The notes beneath the pieces were generated by a model. That model had not been told where the DNA came from. It made no database searches and saw nothing but the letters and a program-made list of their open reading frames with translations. From Rathayibacter sp. VKM Ac-2804 (lineage in GTDB: Bacteria; Actinomycetota; Actinomycetes; Actinomycetales; Microbacteriaceae), in contig NZ_CP047420.1 in NCBI RefSeq assembly GCF_009866655.1, forward strand, positions 496,001 to 560,000: a stretch of DNA of 64,000 bases, given 5' to 3'. Both the position numbers and the translations under genes were made by a program. Positions 50,967-59,616 of the stretch are shown one piece after another (within the stretch, counting starts at the first letter, position 1; the number at the start of each line of letters is the position of its first letter).

Positions 50967-51830
50967 ATGACGAAGCGCTGGTGGCTCCCTCTCGCGGCGG
51001 TGGCCGCGACCGGTCTCGCCGTCGGCGGGGCGACGCTGTTCAGCTGGACGATCAGCGAGACGCAGTTCGACCGGCCCGACCCCGGCTTCGACCGGCTGAC
51101 GGCGGAGGTCGCGGCCCTGCCCGGCGTGAGCGCCCCGGAGTCCGCGCGCTGGGTCGAGGCGCCCGTCTTCGCCGACCCGACCTCCTGGATCGGTGTGGAC
51201 GTCGACCGGGCCGGCCTCGCCGCGCTGCTCGACACCGCCTGCGCGACCGAGTACGCCGACCCCGTGTCCTGGTCGGTCCGGGTGCGGACGGACGGCGGCA
51301 CCGCGCTCGGAGTGAGCAGCCCCGCGGACGAGCGCCCGGCCGGCGCGCGCTGCCCCGACTTCGGCGTCGATCCCGCGGGACTGCTCGGCCCGCTCGACGG
51401 CGTCGCGGACGGCCTCGAGCTGCAGGCCGCGGTCCGCGAGGGCGTCGGCGGCGAGGGTTCGCGCTTCTCGCTCATCGCGCTCGAGGACCCCGCGGGCGTC
51501 GTCGACCTCCTGCCGCTCGTCGCCCGCGCCGAGGACCTCCGGGACGCCGGGGGAATCGCCGCCGGGAGCCTCGTCGAGATCAGCGGCTCGACGCTGAGCG
51601 TCCTCGTCCGGCCCGGCGAGCAGGAGCGCTACGCCCGGCTGCTGGCCGAGCTGATCGAGCGGCACGGCGTGACGGGCTACTTCGACAGCAGCGACGGCAC
51701 GCAGAGCGACGGCGTCGACAAGATCCAGGTCACCGCCCCGGAGGCCGAGCACGCCGCGATCGAGGAGGCGCTGCGCGAGTCGGGGCTGTCCATCGCCGAG
51801 CTGCCGGTGCGGTTCCTGCCCGCGAGCTGA
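50967..51830 (+). CDS. Membrane-anchored or secreted hypothetical protein
   Basis: A 287-residue protein from ATG 50967, preceded by GAGGGAGGG. An uncleaved or cleavable hydrophobic N-terminal segment (WWLPLAAVAATGLAVGGATLFSW) suggests export or anchoring. The remainder is alpha/beta, with two short repeated-looking sections (DFGVDPAGLLGPLDGV and DVDRAGLAALLD). Two cysteines (ATACATEY and GARCPDFG) may form a disulfide. No family was recognised. Confidence 0.65.
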   Translation: MTKRWWLPLAAVAATGLAVGGATLFSWTISETQFDRPDPGFDRLTAEVAALPGVSAPESARWVEAPVFADPTSWIGVDVDRAGLAALLDTACATEYADPVSWSVRVRTDGGTALGVSSPADERPAGARCPDFGVDPAGLLGPLDGVADGLELQAAVREGVGGEGSRFSLIALEDPAGVVDLLPLVARAEDLRDAGGIAAGSLVEISGSTLSVLVRPGEQERYARLLAELIERHGVTGYFDSSDGTQSDGVDKIQVTAPEAEHAAIEEALRESGLSIAELPVRFLPAS

Positions 51831-51864
51831 GCAGCCCGCAGGCTGGATCTGCAGCAGGCTCCGG

Positions 51865-52413
51865 CTACAGGTGCAGCAGGCTCCAGTCGATGATCACGGC
51901 CAGCGCGGTGAACAGCGCGGCGACCGCCCCGACCGCCTTGCCGGCCCGGTCGAGGTCGCTGCGCGGCCCCGGCCGCATGTCCGCGACGACGCGCAGCAGC
52001 GCCCCGAGCAGCGCGATCACGGTGACGGCCAGTATCCAGACCTTCAGCGAGACGTGCGAGTCGACGTCGAGCAGGGTGAGGGTCACCACCGGAACGAGCA
52101 CGGCGAGGAACGACACGACGACCAGCAGGACGCCGCGCCGCGTGAGGTCGGTGGGGCCGTAGGAGCCGGCGCTCAGCCAGGCGCGGAGGGGGCGCCGGGG
52201 GGCGGCGGCGAGGATTCCGGCTTCGGTGGTCCCGTCGGCTGCGGCCGCGTGAGTCCCGCCGGTTGCGGCCGCGTGAGTCCCGCCGGTTGCGGCCTCGTGG
52301 GTCCCCATGCCGTCGGTCCCGTGGGTCTCGGCCTCGCCGGTCGCACGGGTCCCGGCCTCGTCGGTCCCGCCGGTCGCGGCCGGAGCGGAGGCCTGGTGCG
52401 CGCTCTTGCTCAC
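51865..52413 (-). CDS. Membrane protein with Gly/Thr/His/Ala repeat N-terminus
   Basis: A 182-residue protein. The first 65 residues are low complexity with an 8-residue repeat (GGTHAAAT) encoded by exact 24-bp tandem copies at 52241-52264 and 52265-52288. Three membrane segments follow (about 93-112, 120-140 and 158-178) separated by an Arg-rich loop (MRPGPRSDLDRAGKA). No family was recognised. The repeats suggest length variation between strains. Confidence 0.65.
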   Translation of the reverse strand: MSKSAHQASAPAATGGTDEAGTRATGEAETHGTDGMGTHEAATGGTHAAATGGTHAAAADGTTEAGILAAAPRRPLRAWLSAGSYGPTDLTRRGVLLVVVSFLAVLVPVVTLTLLDVDSHVSLKVWILAVTVIALLGALLRVVADMRPGPRSDLDRAGKAVGAVAALFTALAVIIDWSLLHL

Positions 52414-52512
52414 GGACGGGGCTCCTGAGGTGGGTGCGGGAGTGGCCCCGCCGCGAACGCAGAGGGGTCGGTCGAGTCTGACAACGCGCGCGGCCCGGCG
52501 GAAGAGCCGCTT

Positions 52513-52534
52513 GCGGACGTGTCCGCTTGCGGAC
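52513..52534 (-). terminator. GCGGAC inverted and direct repeats
   Basis: GCGGAC-GT-GTCCGC (52513-52526) is a perfect inverted repeat, followed by a third copy GCGGAC at 52529-52534. It lies 24-45 bp behind the stop of the minus-strand gene at 52558 and also ahead of the membrane-protein gene. It may end the first or regulate the second. Confidence 0.4.
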
Positions 52535-52557
52535 AGGAGGATCGTGATTGCTGCCTT

Positions 52558-53838
52558 CTAGCTGATTTGATCCGTCGTCGGTTCTTCATCGACGGTGTCG
52601 GCTGCACCTTCCGCGCGCCGTCGAAGCGCGCCCTCGGCGAGGCGAAGTGAGAGCTTGTCGGCGATCGCCCGCCCACGACCGGCCGTCTCATCTCCGAGCC
52701 GCCGTGCAGCTCCTATGCCCCCGGCGCCGGTCTCGAGCACCCTGTCCCGAACTTCGTTGGCGGCAGCGAGCCAGCCCCGTGCATTCGCCGTCTCCCGCAG
52801 CCGTTCCAGTCCGAGGTGAACTTGAAAGACGACGACATCGCTCGCGAGGACATTGCAGGAGTCGACGACCGCGCGAGCGGACAAAGGATTCATGAGGACC
52901 TTCGAGTTCGCGCTGCTGATGGCAGCGTCCATCCGGTCGATCAGGCGCTCCGTGCTTCGGGCGATCCGCTGGAGGCGGTCCTTGCGAGCTGCCTGAAGAC
53001 CGAGACGGTGGTGATCGAGGTCATCGGGGGAGGAATCGAGAACGCGGTCCAGCTCGAGGAGCGCACTCGCTTCTTGAAGTTGAAAGCAACGGGCGAGCAC
53101 TGCGAGCCACTCCCGCACTTTCGGCTCGACTTCGCGAGTCGTCCGGGCGACGTCGCCGAGCTTCGTCACACCTTCGGTCTTCTCGGCGAGAACGTCGAGT
53201 TGCAGTAGTGCGTAAGCCTGCGTACGCGCGAGAGAGAGCGACGTCGACTGCACCTTCGACCACGTCACATCTGAAACCCGACCGGTCGTCTCGCGAATGG
53301 ACATCGCCTCTTCGATGACCAGATCGACGCCGATCATGTCGGCGAGCACTGCATCTTTCTGACCGCGCATCAGATCGTCGACCTTCTGGTCGATGACCGA
53401 GAGGTACTCGTTGATCTCGTCGATCGACTTCTGCATCGAGGCCTGCGCCATTAACCCGGCAACGCTGCTCAGGGCGGCGGGATTGGTCAGCAGTGCTGCA
53501 GGACCGGTGGTAGCGAACTGGACTATCCCTTTGATGCGGCCGTCCGTTCCTTGCACGACGCCCATACCGAGCCCGGTCTTGGTGCTCACCATCTGGCCGT
53601 GTTTATGAAGTGCGGCGGCGGATTCCTCGGTGAGCTTGACCCATCGGCCCGACCCGGCAGCAATGGCAGACGCCGCATGGATCGCCGAGGATGCGGCACC
53701 GACGGCGGGGCGAAGGCGATCAAGTCGAAGATCGCTGGAGGACAAGCCGGCAGTGCTGAGGAATCGCTCGACCGCTGAGGGCTCACCGATGACAGCGATA
53801 CCGTCAGCATCTTGAATCAACTGGATCTCGTCGTCCAT
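52558..53838 (-). CDS. Unknown protein with atypical codon use
   Basis: A 426-residue protein. The N-terminus (IQLIQDADGIAVIGEPSAVERFLS) looks like a small alpha/beta segment, followed by AASAIAAGSGRWVKLTEESAAAL. A hydrophobic helical region (ATTGPAALLTNPAALSSVAGLMA, about residues 109-131) precedes long, mainly helical sequence (DEINEYLSVIDQKVDDLMRGQKDAVLADMIGVDLVIEEAMSI and beyond). From memory, similar proteins occur scattered in actinobacteria without known function. Third codon positions show many A/T bases, unlike neighbours, which suggests acquisition. No signal peptide. Confidence 0.7.
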   Translation of the reverse strand: MDDEIQLIQDADGIAVIGEPSAVERFLSTAGLSSSDLRLDRLRPAVGAASSAIHAASAIAAGSGRWVKLTEESAAALHKHGQMVSTKTGLGMGVVQGTDGRIKGIVQFATTGPAALLTNPAALSSVAGLMAQASMQKSIDEINEYLSVIDQKVDDLMRGQKDAVLADMIGVDLVIEEAMSIRETTGRVSDVTWSKVQSTSLSLARTQAYALLQLDVLAEKTEGVTKLGDVARTTREVEPKVREWLAVLARCFQLQEASALLELDRVLDSSPDDLDHHRLGLQAARKDRLQRIARSTERLIDRMDAAISSANSKVLMNPLSARAVVDSCNVLASDVVVFQVHLGLERLRETANARGWLAAANEVRDRVLETGAGGIGAARRLGDETAGRGRAIADKLSLRLAEGALRRRAEGAADTVDEEPTTDQIS

Positions 53839-54097
53839 CGTCGGCGCCTATCGAATAAGAGGGGTGCTCCGCGATCGGGAGTGGTCACATCTCATCACGT
53901 GTCGAGCAGCGACGAGAAGGATGCGTCTCCACGTCTGACGAAGGATCGCGAAAGCCCATCGCGAGGGGGCCCCGCTCCTCGCATCCATCGACTCGCCCGG
54001 GAAGGCTCGTTCTCGGGGTGGAGAACGCGCCTTCTCGGGCGACTCGGCGGCCGTCTCGAGCGAGTCAGTGGCGGGTGGGCTTCAGGGCGCAGAGAGA

Positions 54098-54160
54098 GGG
54101 GCCGCCCGGTCGGCGGGACGGGGGCGCGAGGCGCTCCGTCCGGGCCGACCGGGCGGCCCC
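54098..54160 (-). terminator. Very strong hairpin behind the cell-wall-binding gene
   Basis: A perfect 16-bp stem, GGGGCCGCCCGGTCGG (54098-54113) with CCGACCGGGCGGCCCC (54145-54160), encloses a further GGACGG/CCGTCC stem. It starts 17 bp behind the stop at 54177. There is no T-tract. The remaining gap 53839-54097 has no convincing gene and is less GC-biased than its surroundings. Confidence 0.7.
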
Positions 54161-54176
54161 GGTCGTCAGGCTGTGA

Positions 54177-55613
54177 TCAGCGGCAGGCCGTCAGGCTCGC
54201 CACTCCGTCGGACAGGGTGCCGGTGCCGCCCAGGAGCACGACGCTGGTGGCGCCGAGGCTCTTGATGTCGTCGAGGACGGGCTGGGGGACGCAGTCGGGC
54301 TTCACCGTGTAGAGCGGGTTGCGGGTGAAGCCGGCGGCGGCCGCTCCGGAGAGGGCGTCGGGGAACTTCTCGCCGGTGGCGAGGTAGACCGTCGACGCGG
54401 CGGTGAAGGCGGCGCGGTTGAGCTGGACCGAGGTGTCGTAGCGGTCGACGCCGCCGATGCGGATCGGCGTGATGCGGAACGAGTTCTCGATGCCGGTGCT
54501 GACCGAGAGCGGGTCGCCCGCGATCGTCAGCTTCTTGACGCCGAGGCCCTGCACCAGGGAGCGGGTGGTGTCGTCGACGGCGCTGAGTCCGCCGTTCACC
54601 AGGAGGACGGGGGCCCGGACCGAGCCGGCCGCGGCGGCCGCGGCGAGGGCGTCGGGGAACTTCTCACCGGTGGCGAGCCAGGCCTGCGAGGAGCCCTTCG
54701 GGAACGCGGCTTCGACGAGCTTCGCCGCGGTGTCGTAGCGGTCGACGCCGCCGATGCGCTGGACCTCGCCGGTCTTCGCGTAGGCGGCGAGCTCGGTCAC
54801 GAGGCGGTCGCTGACGCTCAGGTTCGAGCCGACGACGACGATCTTGCTCGGCTTGAGGCGGCGCAGCTCGTCGCGGACCGGCTGCGTCATCGAGTCCTGG
54901 TCGACCAGCAGCAGCGGGCCGTTCTGCTTCGCGGCGGCGGGTGCCGCGGCGAGGGCGTCGGGGAAGTTGCCGCCGGTGGCGATGAAGACGACCGGCACGT
55001 TCGCCTTGAACGTCGCGGCCGAGACCTTCGCGGCGGTGTCCTGGCGGTCGACGCCGGCGATGCGGGTGACGACCACGGGGCCACCGGGCGTGGGGGTGGC
55101 GGTGGGCGTGGCAGTGGGCGTCGCGGTGGGCGTGGCCGTGGGCGTCGCGGTCGGCGTCCCGGTGGGAGTGGCCGTCGGAGTCGCGGTGGGCGTCGCGGTC
55201 GGGGTGCCGGTGGCGGTCGGCGTCGGCGTGGGGGTCGACCCGTCGTCGCAGGACGCCGCAGTGACGCGGTAGGTGTACTGCACGTTGGCCGAGCTGCCCG
55301 CCCAGACCACGAGGGTGTCTCCCGTCGTGACGGGCACCGAGTCGAAGGCGAACGGGCCGCCGGTCGCCGGAACGGTCGTCTGGTCGGCGGTGACGCCGTT
55401 GACGGCGAGTCCGAGGGTCGTGGTCCCCGTGCCACCGACCGGGCCGCCGGTGTCGCCGGCGACGACGGCGCTGACCGGGGCGCCGTCGGTGCAGGTGACG
55501 TCCGTCGAGGCGGCGGGCGCGGCGGCGGCGCTGAGGGCGGGCGTGAGGCCGACGGTGCCGGCGATCACCGCGGCGGCGATCAGGGCGGCCCGTGAGCGGC
55601 GCGGGGCCCTCAC
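54177..55613 (-). CDS. Cell-wall-binding repeat (type 2) surface protein
   Basis: A 478-residue secreted protein from GTG 55613. The N-terminal signal (RAPRRSRAALIAAAVIAGTVGLTPALSAAAA) is followed by a small Ig-like domain, a long Thr/Pro/Ala linker of TPTATPT repeats and three cell-wall-binding type-2 repeats of about 95 residues, each with RI(A/G)GVDR-x-DTA...FPDALAAA. These repeats bind secondary cell-wall polymers, as in clostridial surface proteins. The linker DNA is a 6/12-bp tandem repeat (about 55085-55230) and likely length-variable. A short ORF overlaps the start (GTGA). Confidence 0.85.
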   Translation of the reverse strand: MRAPRRSRAALIAAAVIAGTVGLTPALSAAAAPAASTDVTCTDGAPVSAVVAGDTGGPVGGTGTTTLGLAVNGVTADQTTVPATGGPFAFDSVPVTTGDTLVVWAGSSANVQYTYRVTAASCDDGSTPTPTPTATGTPTATPTATPTATPTGTPTATPTATPTATPTATPTATPTPGGPVVVTRIAGVDRQDTAAKVSAATFKANVPVVFIATGGNFPDALAAAPAAAKQNGPLLLVDQDSMTQPVRDELRRLKPSKIVVVGSNLSVSDRLVTELAAYAKTGEVQRIGGVDRYDTAAKLVEAAFPKGSSQAWLATGEKFPDALAAAAAAGSVRAPVLLVNGGLSAVDDTTRSLVQGLGVKKLTIAGDPLSVSTGIENSFRITPIRIGGVDRYDTSVQLNRAAFTAASTVYLATGEKFPDALSGAAAAGFTRNPLYTVKPDCVPQPVLDDIKSLGATSVVLLGGTGTLSDGVASLTACR

Positions 55614-55666
55614 AGTGCCACCACCGCGGCGGGGAGCGTGCAGGAGAGGTGGAGCGATGACGACAT
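55610..55666 (-). CDS. Possible leader ORF coupled to the surface-protein gene
   Basis: An 18-residue ORF starts at ATG 55666, preceded by AAAGG at good spacing, and ends TGA at 55610-55612. Its stop overlaps the GTG start of the surface protein (GTGA). The surface-protein start has no ribosome-binding site of its own, so coupled translation is likely. The peptide is rich in Ser, Leu and Ala. Confidence 0.5.
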   Translation of the reverse strand: MSSSLHLSCTLPAAVVAL

Positions 55667-55999
55667 CGTGTCGCCTTTCTCGAGAGGGCGGATCGGGCCG
55701 CTCCGGTCCCTCGGCGCGATCCCTCCTCCCTCGCGGACGCGGCATCGCGGGCGGGGGTGTCGGGAGTCGACGAGGGAAGGGATCGGTCCTCGAAAGCTAG
55801 CGAGGGGCCGGCGGCCGAGGCAATGGCAAGCGGCGCGCGGTGCCCCTGATGGGGGGCGTCCAACGTGCCCGCCTCGGCGGACCCGGGAGCGAGGGCTCGC
55901 GCGCCCGGACTTCGAGGGAGCGGGACGCGGACGCGCGGCCGGATAGTGTCGTCGGGCACGGCAGCCGAGTCCGCCGTCGTGATCACGGAAGAGGCGCCC

Positions 56000-56074
56000 A
56001 TGGCCACCCCCGGCACCCCCAGCACCCCCATCAGGCCCAGCAGCCCGACGAGCATCGCGAGCACGGCAGCGTGA
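56000..56074 (+). CDS. Possible leader ORF coupled to the amidase gene
   Basis: A 24-residue ORF from ATG 56000 behind GGAAGAGG ends with TGA at 56072-56074. It overlaps the amidase GTG at 56071 (GTGA). The peptide is Ser/Thr/Pro-rich. The amidase lacks its own clear ribosome-binding site, so this ORF may deliver ribosomes by coupling. Confidence 0.5.
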   Translation: MATPGTPSTPIRPSSPTSIASTAA

Positions 56075-57387
56075 GTGTCGGGAGCATCGCCGAGCTGCGC
56101 GCCGCGCTCGCCGTCGGGGCCGTCTCGGCCGTCGAGGTCGCCGCGGACCGGCTCGCCGCCGTCGCGGCGCAGTCGGGCACGGTCGTGGCGTGGGACGAAG
56201 AGGCGGTCCTCCGCGCCGCCGCCTCGGTCGACGAGCGCCGGCGGCGCGGGGAGCCGCTCGGGCCGCTCGCGGGGGTCCCGGTCACGGTCAAGGACTCGTT
56301 CGACGTCGCCGGGCTCGACGGCAGCGTCGGCACCGCGGACAGCGTGCACCGCTCCGTCGCGGACGCCCCCGCGGTCGCCGCGCTGCGGGCCGCGGACGCC
56401 GTGATCCTCGGCAAGACGAGCGTGCCGCCGTTCCTCGACTCGTTCGACACCGCCAACGACGTGCACGGCCGCGCGGTGAACCCGTGGGGCGCGCAGCTGA
56501 CGGCGGGCGGCTCCTCCGGCGGGTCCGCCGCGGCGGTCGCGTCCGGGCTGTCCTGGGGCGACCTCGGCAGCGACCTGACCGGCTCGATCCGGGTGCCGGC
56601 CGCCTGGAACGGCGTCTGCGGGCACCGGCCGAGCAGCGGAGTGATCTCCAAGCGCGGGCACCTGCCCTGGCCGGTCGGCACCCGGCTCGAGCCGTCCGCC
56701 TCCGTCGCCGGGCCGATCGCCCGCAGCGCCGACGACACCGCGGCGCTCTTCGCCGTGCTCGCCGGGTCGACCGCAGCCGGACCGTGGCGGCTCGCCCTCC
56801 CCGAGCCGCGGTCCTCTCGGCTGAGCGAGCTGACCGTGGGGCTGTGGCTCGAGGAGGAGGGCGCCCCGGTCGACGACGAGACGGCGGCGGCGCTGGTGAC
56901 CCTCGCCGACCGCCTCCGCGAGGCCGGTGCGACGGTCGTCGATCTCGGCCCCTCCGTGCTCGGCACCGCGGAGGCCGAGGCGCTGTTCGACCGGCTGGTC
57001 CTGCACGAGATCGCCTACCCGGGCGGCTCGGGCGCTCCGATCGCGCAGGTCTGGGCCGACTGGGACGAGCAGCTGCGGCTGCGCGATCAGTGGGAGCGGG
57101 ACATCGCCGGGGTGGACGTCGTGCTCGCGCCTGCGGTGCCGTTCGCGGCGCCCGCCTTCCCGCTCGCCGAGGCCGACCGCCGGGTGATCGGCCGCTGGAG
57201 CTGCATGGCGAACCTCGCGACCGGCCCGTCGACCGTTCTCCCGATCGGGCTCGGAGCGGCCTCGGGCCTGCCGCTCGCGGCGCAGCTGATCGGCGCGCAC
57301 GGCGCCGACCTCTCGACCCTCGGCGCGGCCCGGCTGCTGGCCGCCGAGGGCCTGGTGCCGCCGACGCTGCGGGCGCCGTCACTCTGA
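56071..57387 (+). CDS. Amidase (amidase-signature family)
   Basis: A 438-residue amidase-signature enzyme starting at GTG 56071, supported by the GTGA overlap with a leader ORF. The Ser-cis-Ser-Lys triad is visible: Lys in TVKDSFDVAG, the cis-Ser within GGSSGGSAAAVASG, and the nucleophile Ser in GSDLTGSIRVPA. The usual GSDTGGS is GSDLTGS here. These enzymes hydrolyse amides of many kinds; no substrate can be named. It has no signal peptide. It is convergent with the glycosyltransferase operon. Confidence 0.85.
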   Translation: MSVGSIAELRAALAVGAVSAVEVAADRLAAVAAQSGTVVAWDEEAVLRAAASVDERRRRGEPLGPLAGVPVTVKDSFDVAGLDGSVGTADSVHRSVADAPAVAALRAADAVILGKTSVPPFLDSFDTANDVHGRAVNPWGAQLTAGGSSGGSAAAVASGLSWGDLGSDLTGSIRVPAAWNGVCGHRPSSGVISKRGHLPWPVGTRLEPSASVAGPIARSADDTAALFAVLAGSTAAGPWRLALPEPRSSRLSELTVGLWLEEEGAPVDDETAAALVTLADRLREAGATVVDLGPSVLGTAEAEALFDRLVLHEIAYPGGSGAPIAQVWADWDEQLRLRDQWERDIAGVDVVLAPAVPFAAPAFPLAEADRRVIGRWSCMANLATGPSTVLPIGLGAASGLPLAAQLIGAHGADLSTLGAARLLAAEGLVPPTLRAPSL

Positions 57388-57460
57388 CGCGGCGCTCTGA
57401 CGCTGCCCCTCACCCACGGCGACGCTCACGCCCCCCCCGACTCGGGAGCGTCGGCCGCCC

Positions 57461-57519
57461 GCGAGATGCCACCTATGAGCCCGACACGCCGAGGAATCGC
57501 CTCACAGGTGGCATCTCGC
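57461..57519. repeat. Palindromic element, family 2 (copy 1)
   Basis: Arms of 19 bp, GCGAGATGCCACCTATGAG (57461-57479) and its inverse with one mismatch (57501-57519), flank a 21-nt loop containing CGACACGCCG. It begins 11 bp behind the stop of the glycosyltransferase at 57530. A second copy with inverted loop is at 60990-61047. Confidence 0.8.
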
Positions 57520-57529
57520 GGAGGCCCCG

Positions 57530-58582
57530 TCAGCGCCCCAGCACCCGCGCGTACACGCGGAGGTAGTCGTCGACCATCCGCTCGACGGCGAAGCGCCGGA
57601 GGGCCGTCTCGCGGACGAGCGCGCGGTCGAGCAGGCGGGCGCGCGGCACCGCGGCGACCGCCTCCGCCGCGGACTCGACGACGAAGCCGCTGACGCCCTC
57701 GTCGACGATCTCGGGCATCGAGCCGCGCCGGTACGCGATCACGGGGGTGCCGCAGGCCATCGCCTCGACCACCGAGAGGCCGAACGGCTCGTCGAAGCCG
57801 ATCGGGTGCACCAGCGCGAGCGCCGAGCCGAGCAGCGCGGCGCGGTCGGCCGGCCCGACGGAGCCCGCGTAGACCACCCGGTCGCCGTCGATGTGCGGCT
57901 CGACCTCCTCGCGCCAGTAGCGCTCGTCCTGCACGATGCCCGCGATCACGAGGCGCAGGCCCGCGCCCGCCGCGATGCGGATCGCCTCCGCCGTGCCCTT
58001 GTCGGGGTGGATGCGGCCGAGGACCACCAGGTCCTGACCGCCGGCCGCCGAGAACGGCAGCTCCGACAGGTCGATCCCGTGGTGCACCGTCGCGACGTAG
58101 TCGAGCTCGGGCGAGCGGTCGCTCTCCGAGATCGAGACCAGGTTCGCGGTCAGGGGGTGCCGCAGCGCCTCGCGGTACGCGGGCAGGATGCCCGGGCCGG
58201 AGAAGCCGTGCACCGTCGTCACCAGCGGCACCGGCCACTGCGCAGCGAGCGCGAGCGGCAGCCAGTCGAGGTGGTTGTGCACGAGGTCGAACTCCCGCGA
58301 GCGGGCGAGCGCGTGCGCGATGTGCAGCGACTCCTGCACCCGCCCGTCGGCACCGGACTCGGCGTAGCCCTCCGGCACGACGCTCGAGAGCCGGCCGGCG
58401 GTCGCGGAGTCGCCGGTCGCGAGCAGCGTCACGTCCACCCCGCGGCGCACCAGGCCCTCGGTGAGCAGGCTCGCCACCCGCTCCCACGGCCCGTAGTGCC
58501 GCGGCGGGGTGCGCCAGGCGACGGGCGCGAGCATCCCGACGCGCAGGCCGCGCAGGACAGGCGGGACAGGCGTGCCCGTCAC
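57530..58582 (-). CDS. Family 4 glycosyltransferase
   Basis: A 350-residue GT-B enzyme from GTG 58582. It begins GMLAPVAWRTPPRHYGPWERVASLLTEGLVRRG and contains HGID, GRIHPDKGTAEAI, and the donor-site motif FDEPFGLSVVEAMACGTPVIAYRRG with both conserved Glu residues (EX7E). It overlaps the preceding gene by 4 bp (GTGA). With the next two genes it forms a tightly coupled operon, probably for an extracellular glycan or glycolipid. Sequence resembles mannosyl- or glucosyl-transferases. Confidence 0.88.
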   Translation of the reverse strand: MTGTPVPPVLRGLRVGMLAPVAWRTPPRHYGPWERVASLLTEGLVRRGVDVTLLATGDSATAGRLSSVVPEGYAESGADGRVQESLHIAHALARSREFDLVHNHLDWLPLALAAQWPVPLVTTVHGFSGPGILPAYREALRHPLTANLVSISESDRSPELDYVATVHHGIDLSELPFSAAGGQDLVVLGRIHPDKGTAEAIRIAAGAGLRLVIAGIVQDERYWREEVEPHIDGDRVVYAGSVGPADRAALLGSALALVHPIGFDEPFGLSVVEAMACGTPVIAYRRGSMPEIVDEGVSGFVVESAAEAVAAVPRARLLDRALVRETALRRFAVERMVDDYLRVYARVLGR

Positions 58583-59616
58583 GCCGCGGCCGCCTGCGCG
58601 AGCTCCGCGCGGCGGACGACGAGCGACGTGTGCAGGGCGGCGATGGTCGACTCCGCGCCGCGGTTCTCGTTGCGGCCCGTCGGGGTCAGTCCGTCGTAGC
58701 CGGCGCCGGTGAGCGGGTCGATCATCACGGTCCCGGAGTCGTTCACCCCGCGGAACCAGGCCCAGCACGCGGCCAGGCCGTCGCGCCAGAGCGGGTCCTC
58801 CTCGATCGTCAGCGCGCGGGCGCAGGCGGCCGCGAGCGCCGCGACCTCGATCGGCTGCTGGTCGAAGAGCGCGCCGGTCTCGCCGGGGCCGCGGCCCGCG
58901 ACTCCGCAGACCGACAGGCCGTTCTCGCCGGACTCGAGCGCGAGCAGGAACGCCAGCTGGTGGAAGCCGCGGGTGAGCAGCACGGGGTCGCCGAGCGCCG
59001 CGCCGGCCGCGAGCAGCGCCTCCGGGACGCAGCCGTTCGCGTAGCGCAGCCGCGGCTCCGGCCAGGGCCAGTCGGCCTCGGCGGCATCGTGCAGCAGCGC
59101 GGAGCCGTCCGCGACGAGCTGCGCGGCCGCGGCGTTCTCGGGATGCGCCGCGAGCACCTCGACCGCGCCGAGCACGGCGGAGGTCATCGCGCGCAGGTGC
59201 GGCGAGCGCCGGGCGGCGAGGCGCAGGAACAGCCGCGACCCGCGGTGCCGGGTCAGGGGCAGCTCCGCCCGCGCCGCGACGACGCCGGCGGCCCAGACGG
59301 CGCGGCCCCACCAGTCGCCGAGCGACGGCTCCTCCGGCGAGTCGCCCTCGGCCGAGACCCGGTTGCGCACCGCGCCGTCGGCGGCGGTCGCCCGCTCGAG
59401 GAAGCGCAGGTACTGCTCGGTCAGCCGCCTCGTCACCTCGGACTGCTCCGGCTCCTGCACGACCACGATCAGCGCGCGCGCCACGTCGTCGACGCAGTAG
59501 CCGTGCTCGCGGCGAGGCACGTCGAGCAGCGCGTGCTCGAAGAGCCCGCCGGCGTCGGTCAGCGCGTCGAGGTGGGAGTAGGGGAGCGCGGGCGAGAGGA
59601 CCTGCGCAGGCGTCAC
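58579..59616 (-). CDS. Six-hairpin-type glycosidase-like protein in a glycosyltransferase operon
   Basis: A 345-residue protein from GTG 59616. It is almost fully helical with repeated helix-pair pattern and aromatic motifs (DWWGRAVWAAGVVAARAE; RYANGCVPEALLAAGAALGDP; FDQQPIEVAALAAACARAL; CWAWFRGVND), like an (alpha/alpha)6 barrel of glycoside hydrolases or epimerases. No clear catalytic pair could be set. Both ends overlap neighbours by 4 bp (GTGA). The function may be trimming or modifying the operon's glycan product; this is inference. Confidence 0.6.
   Translation of the reverse strand: MTPAQVLSPALPYSHLDALTDAGGLFEHALLDVPRREHGYCVDDVARALIVVVQEPEQSEVTRRLTEQYLRFLERATAADGAVRNRVSAEGDSPEEPSLGDWWGRAVWAAGVVAARAELPLTRHRGSRLFLRLAARRSPHLRAMTSAVLGAVEVLAAHPENAAAAQLVADGSALLHDAAEADWPWPEPRLRYANGCVPEALLAAGAALGDPVLLTRGFHQLAFLLALESGENGLSVCGVAGRGPGETGALFDQQPIEVAALAAACARALTIEEDPLWRDGLAACWAWFRGVNDSGTVMIDPLTGAGYDGLTPTGRNENRGAESTIAALHTSLVVRRAELAQAAAA

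Noticed and set aside
53812..54312. Plus-strand gene between the atypical gene and the surface-protein gene
   Set aside because: The frame has no ribosome-binding site, Arg/Gly/Ser-rich composition, and runs through the strong hairpin at 54098-54160.
55840..56070. N-terminal extension of the amidase
   Set aside because: The in-frame stretch is Arg/His/Pro-rich without homology to the family, while the family domain begins right after GTG 56071.
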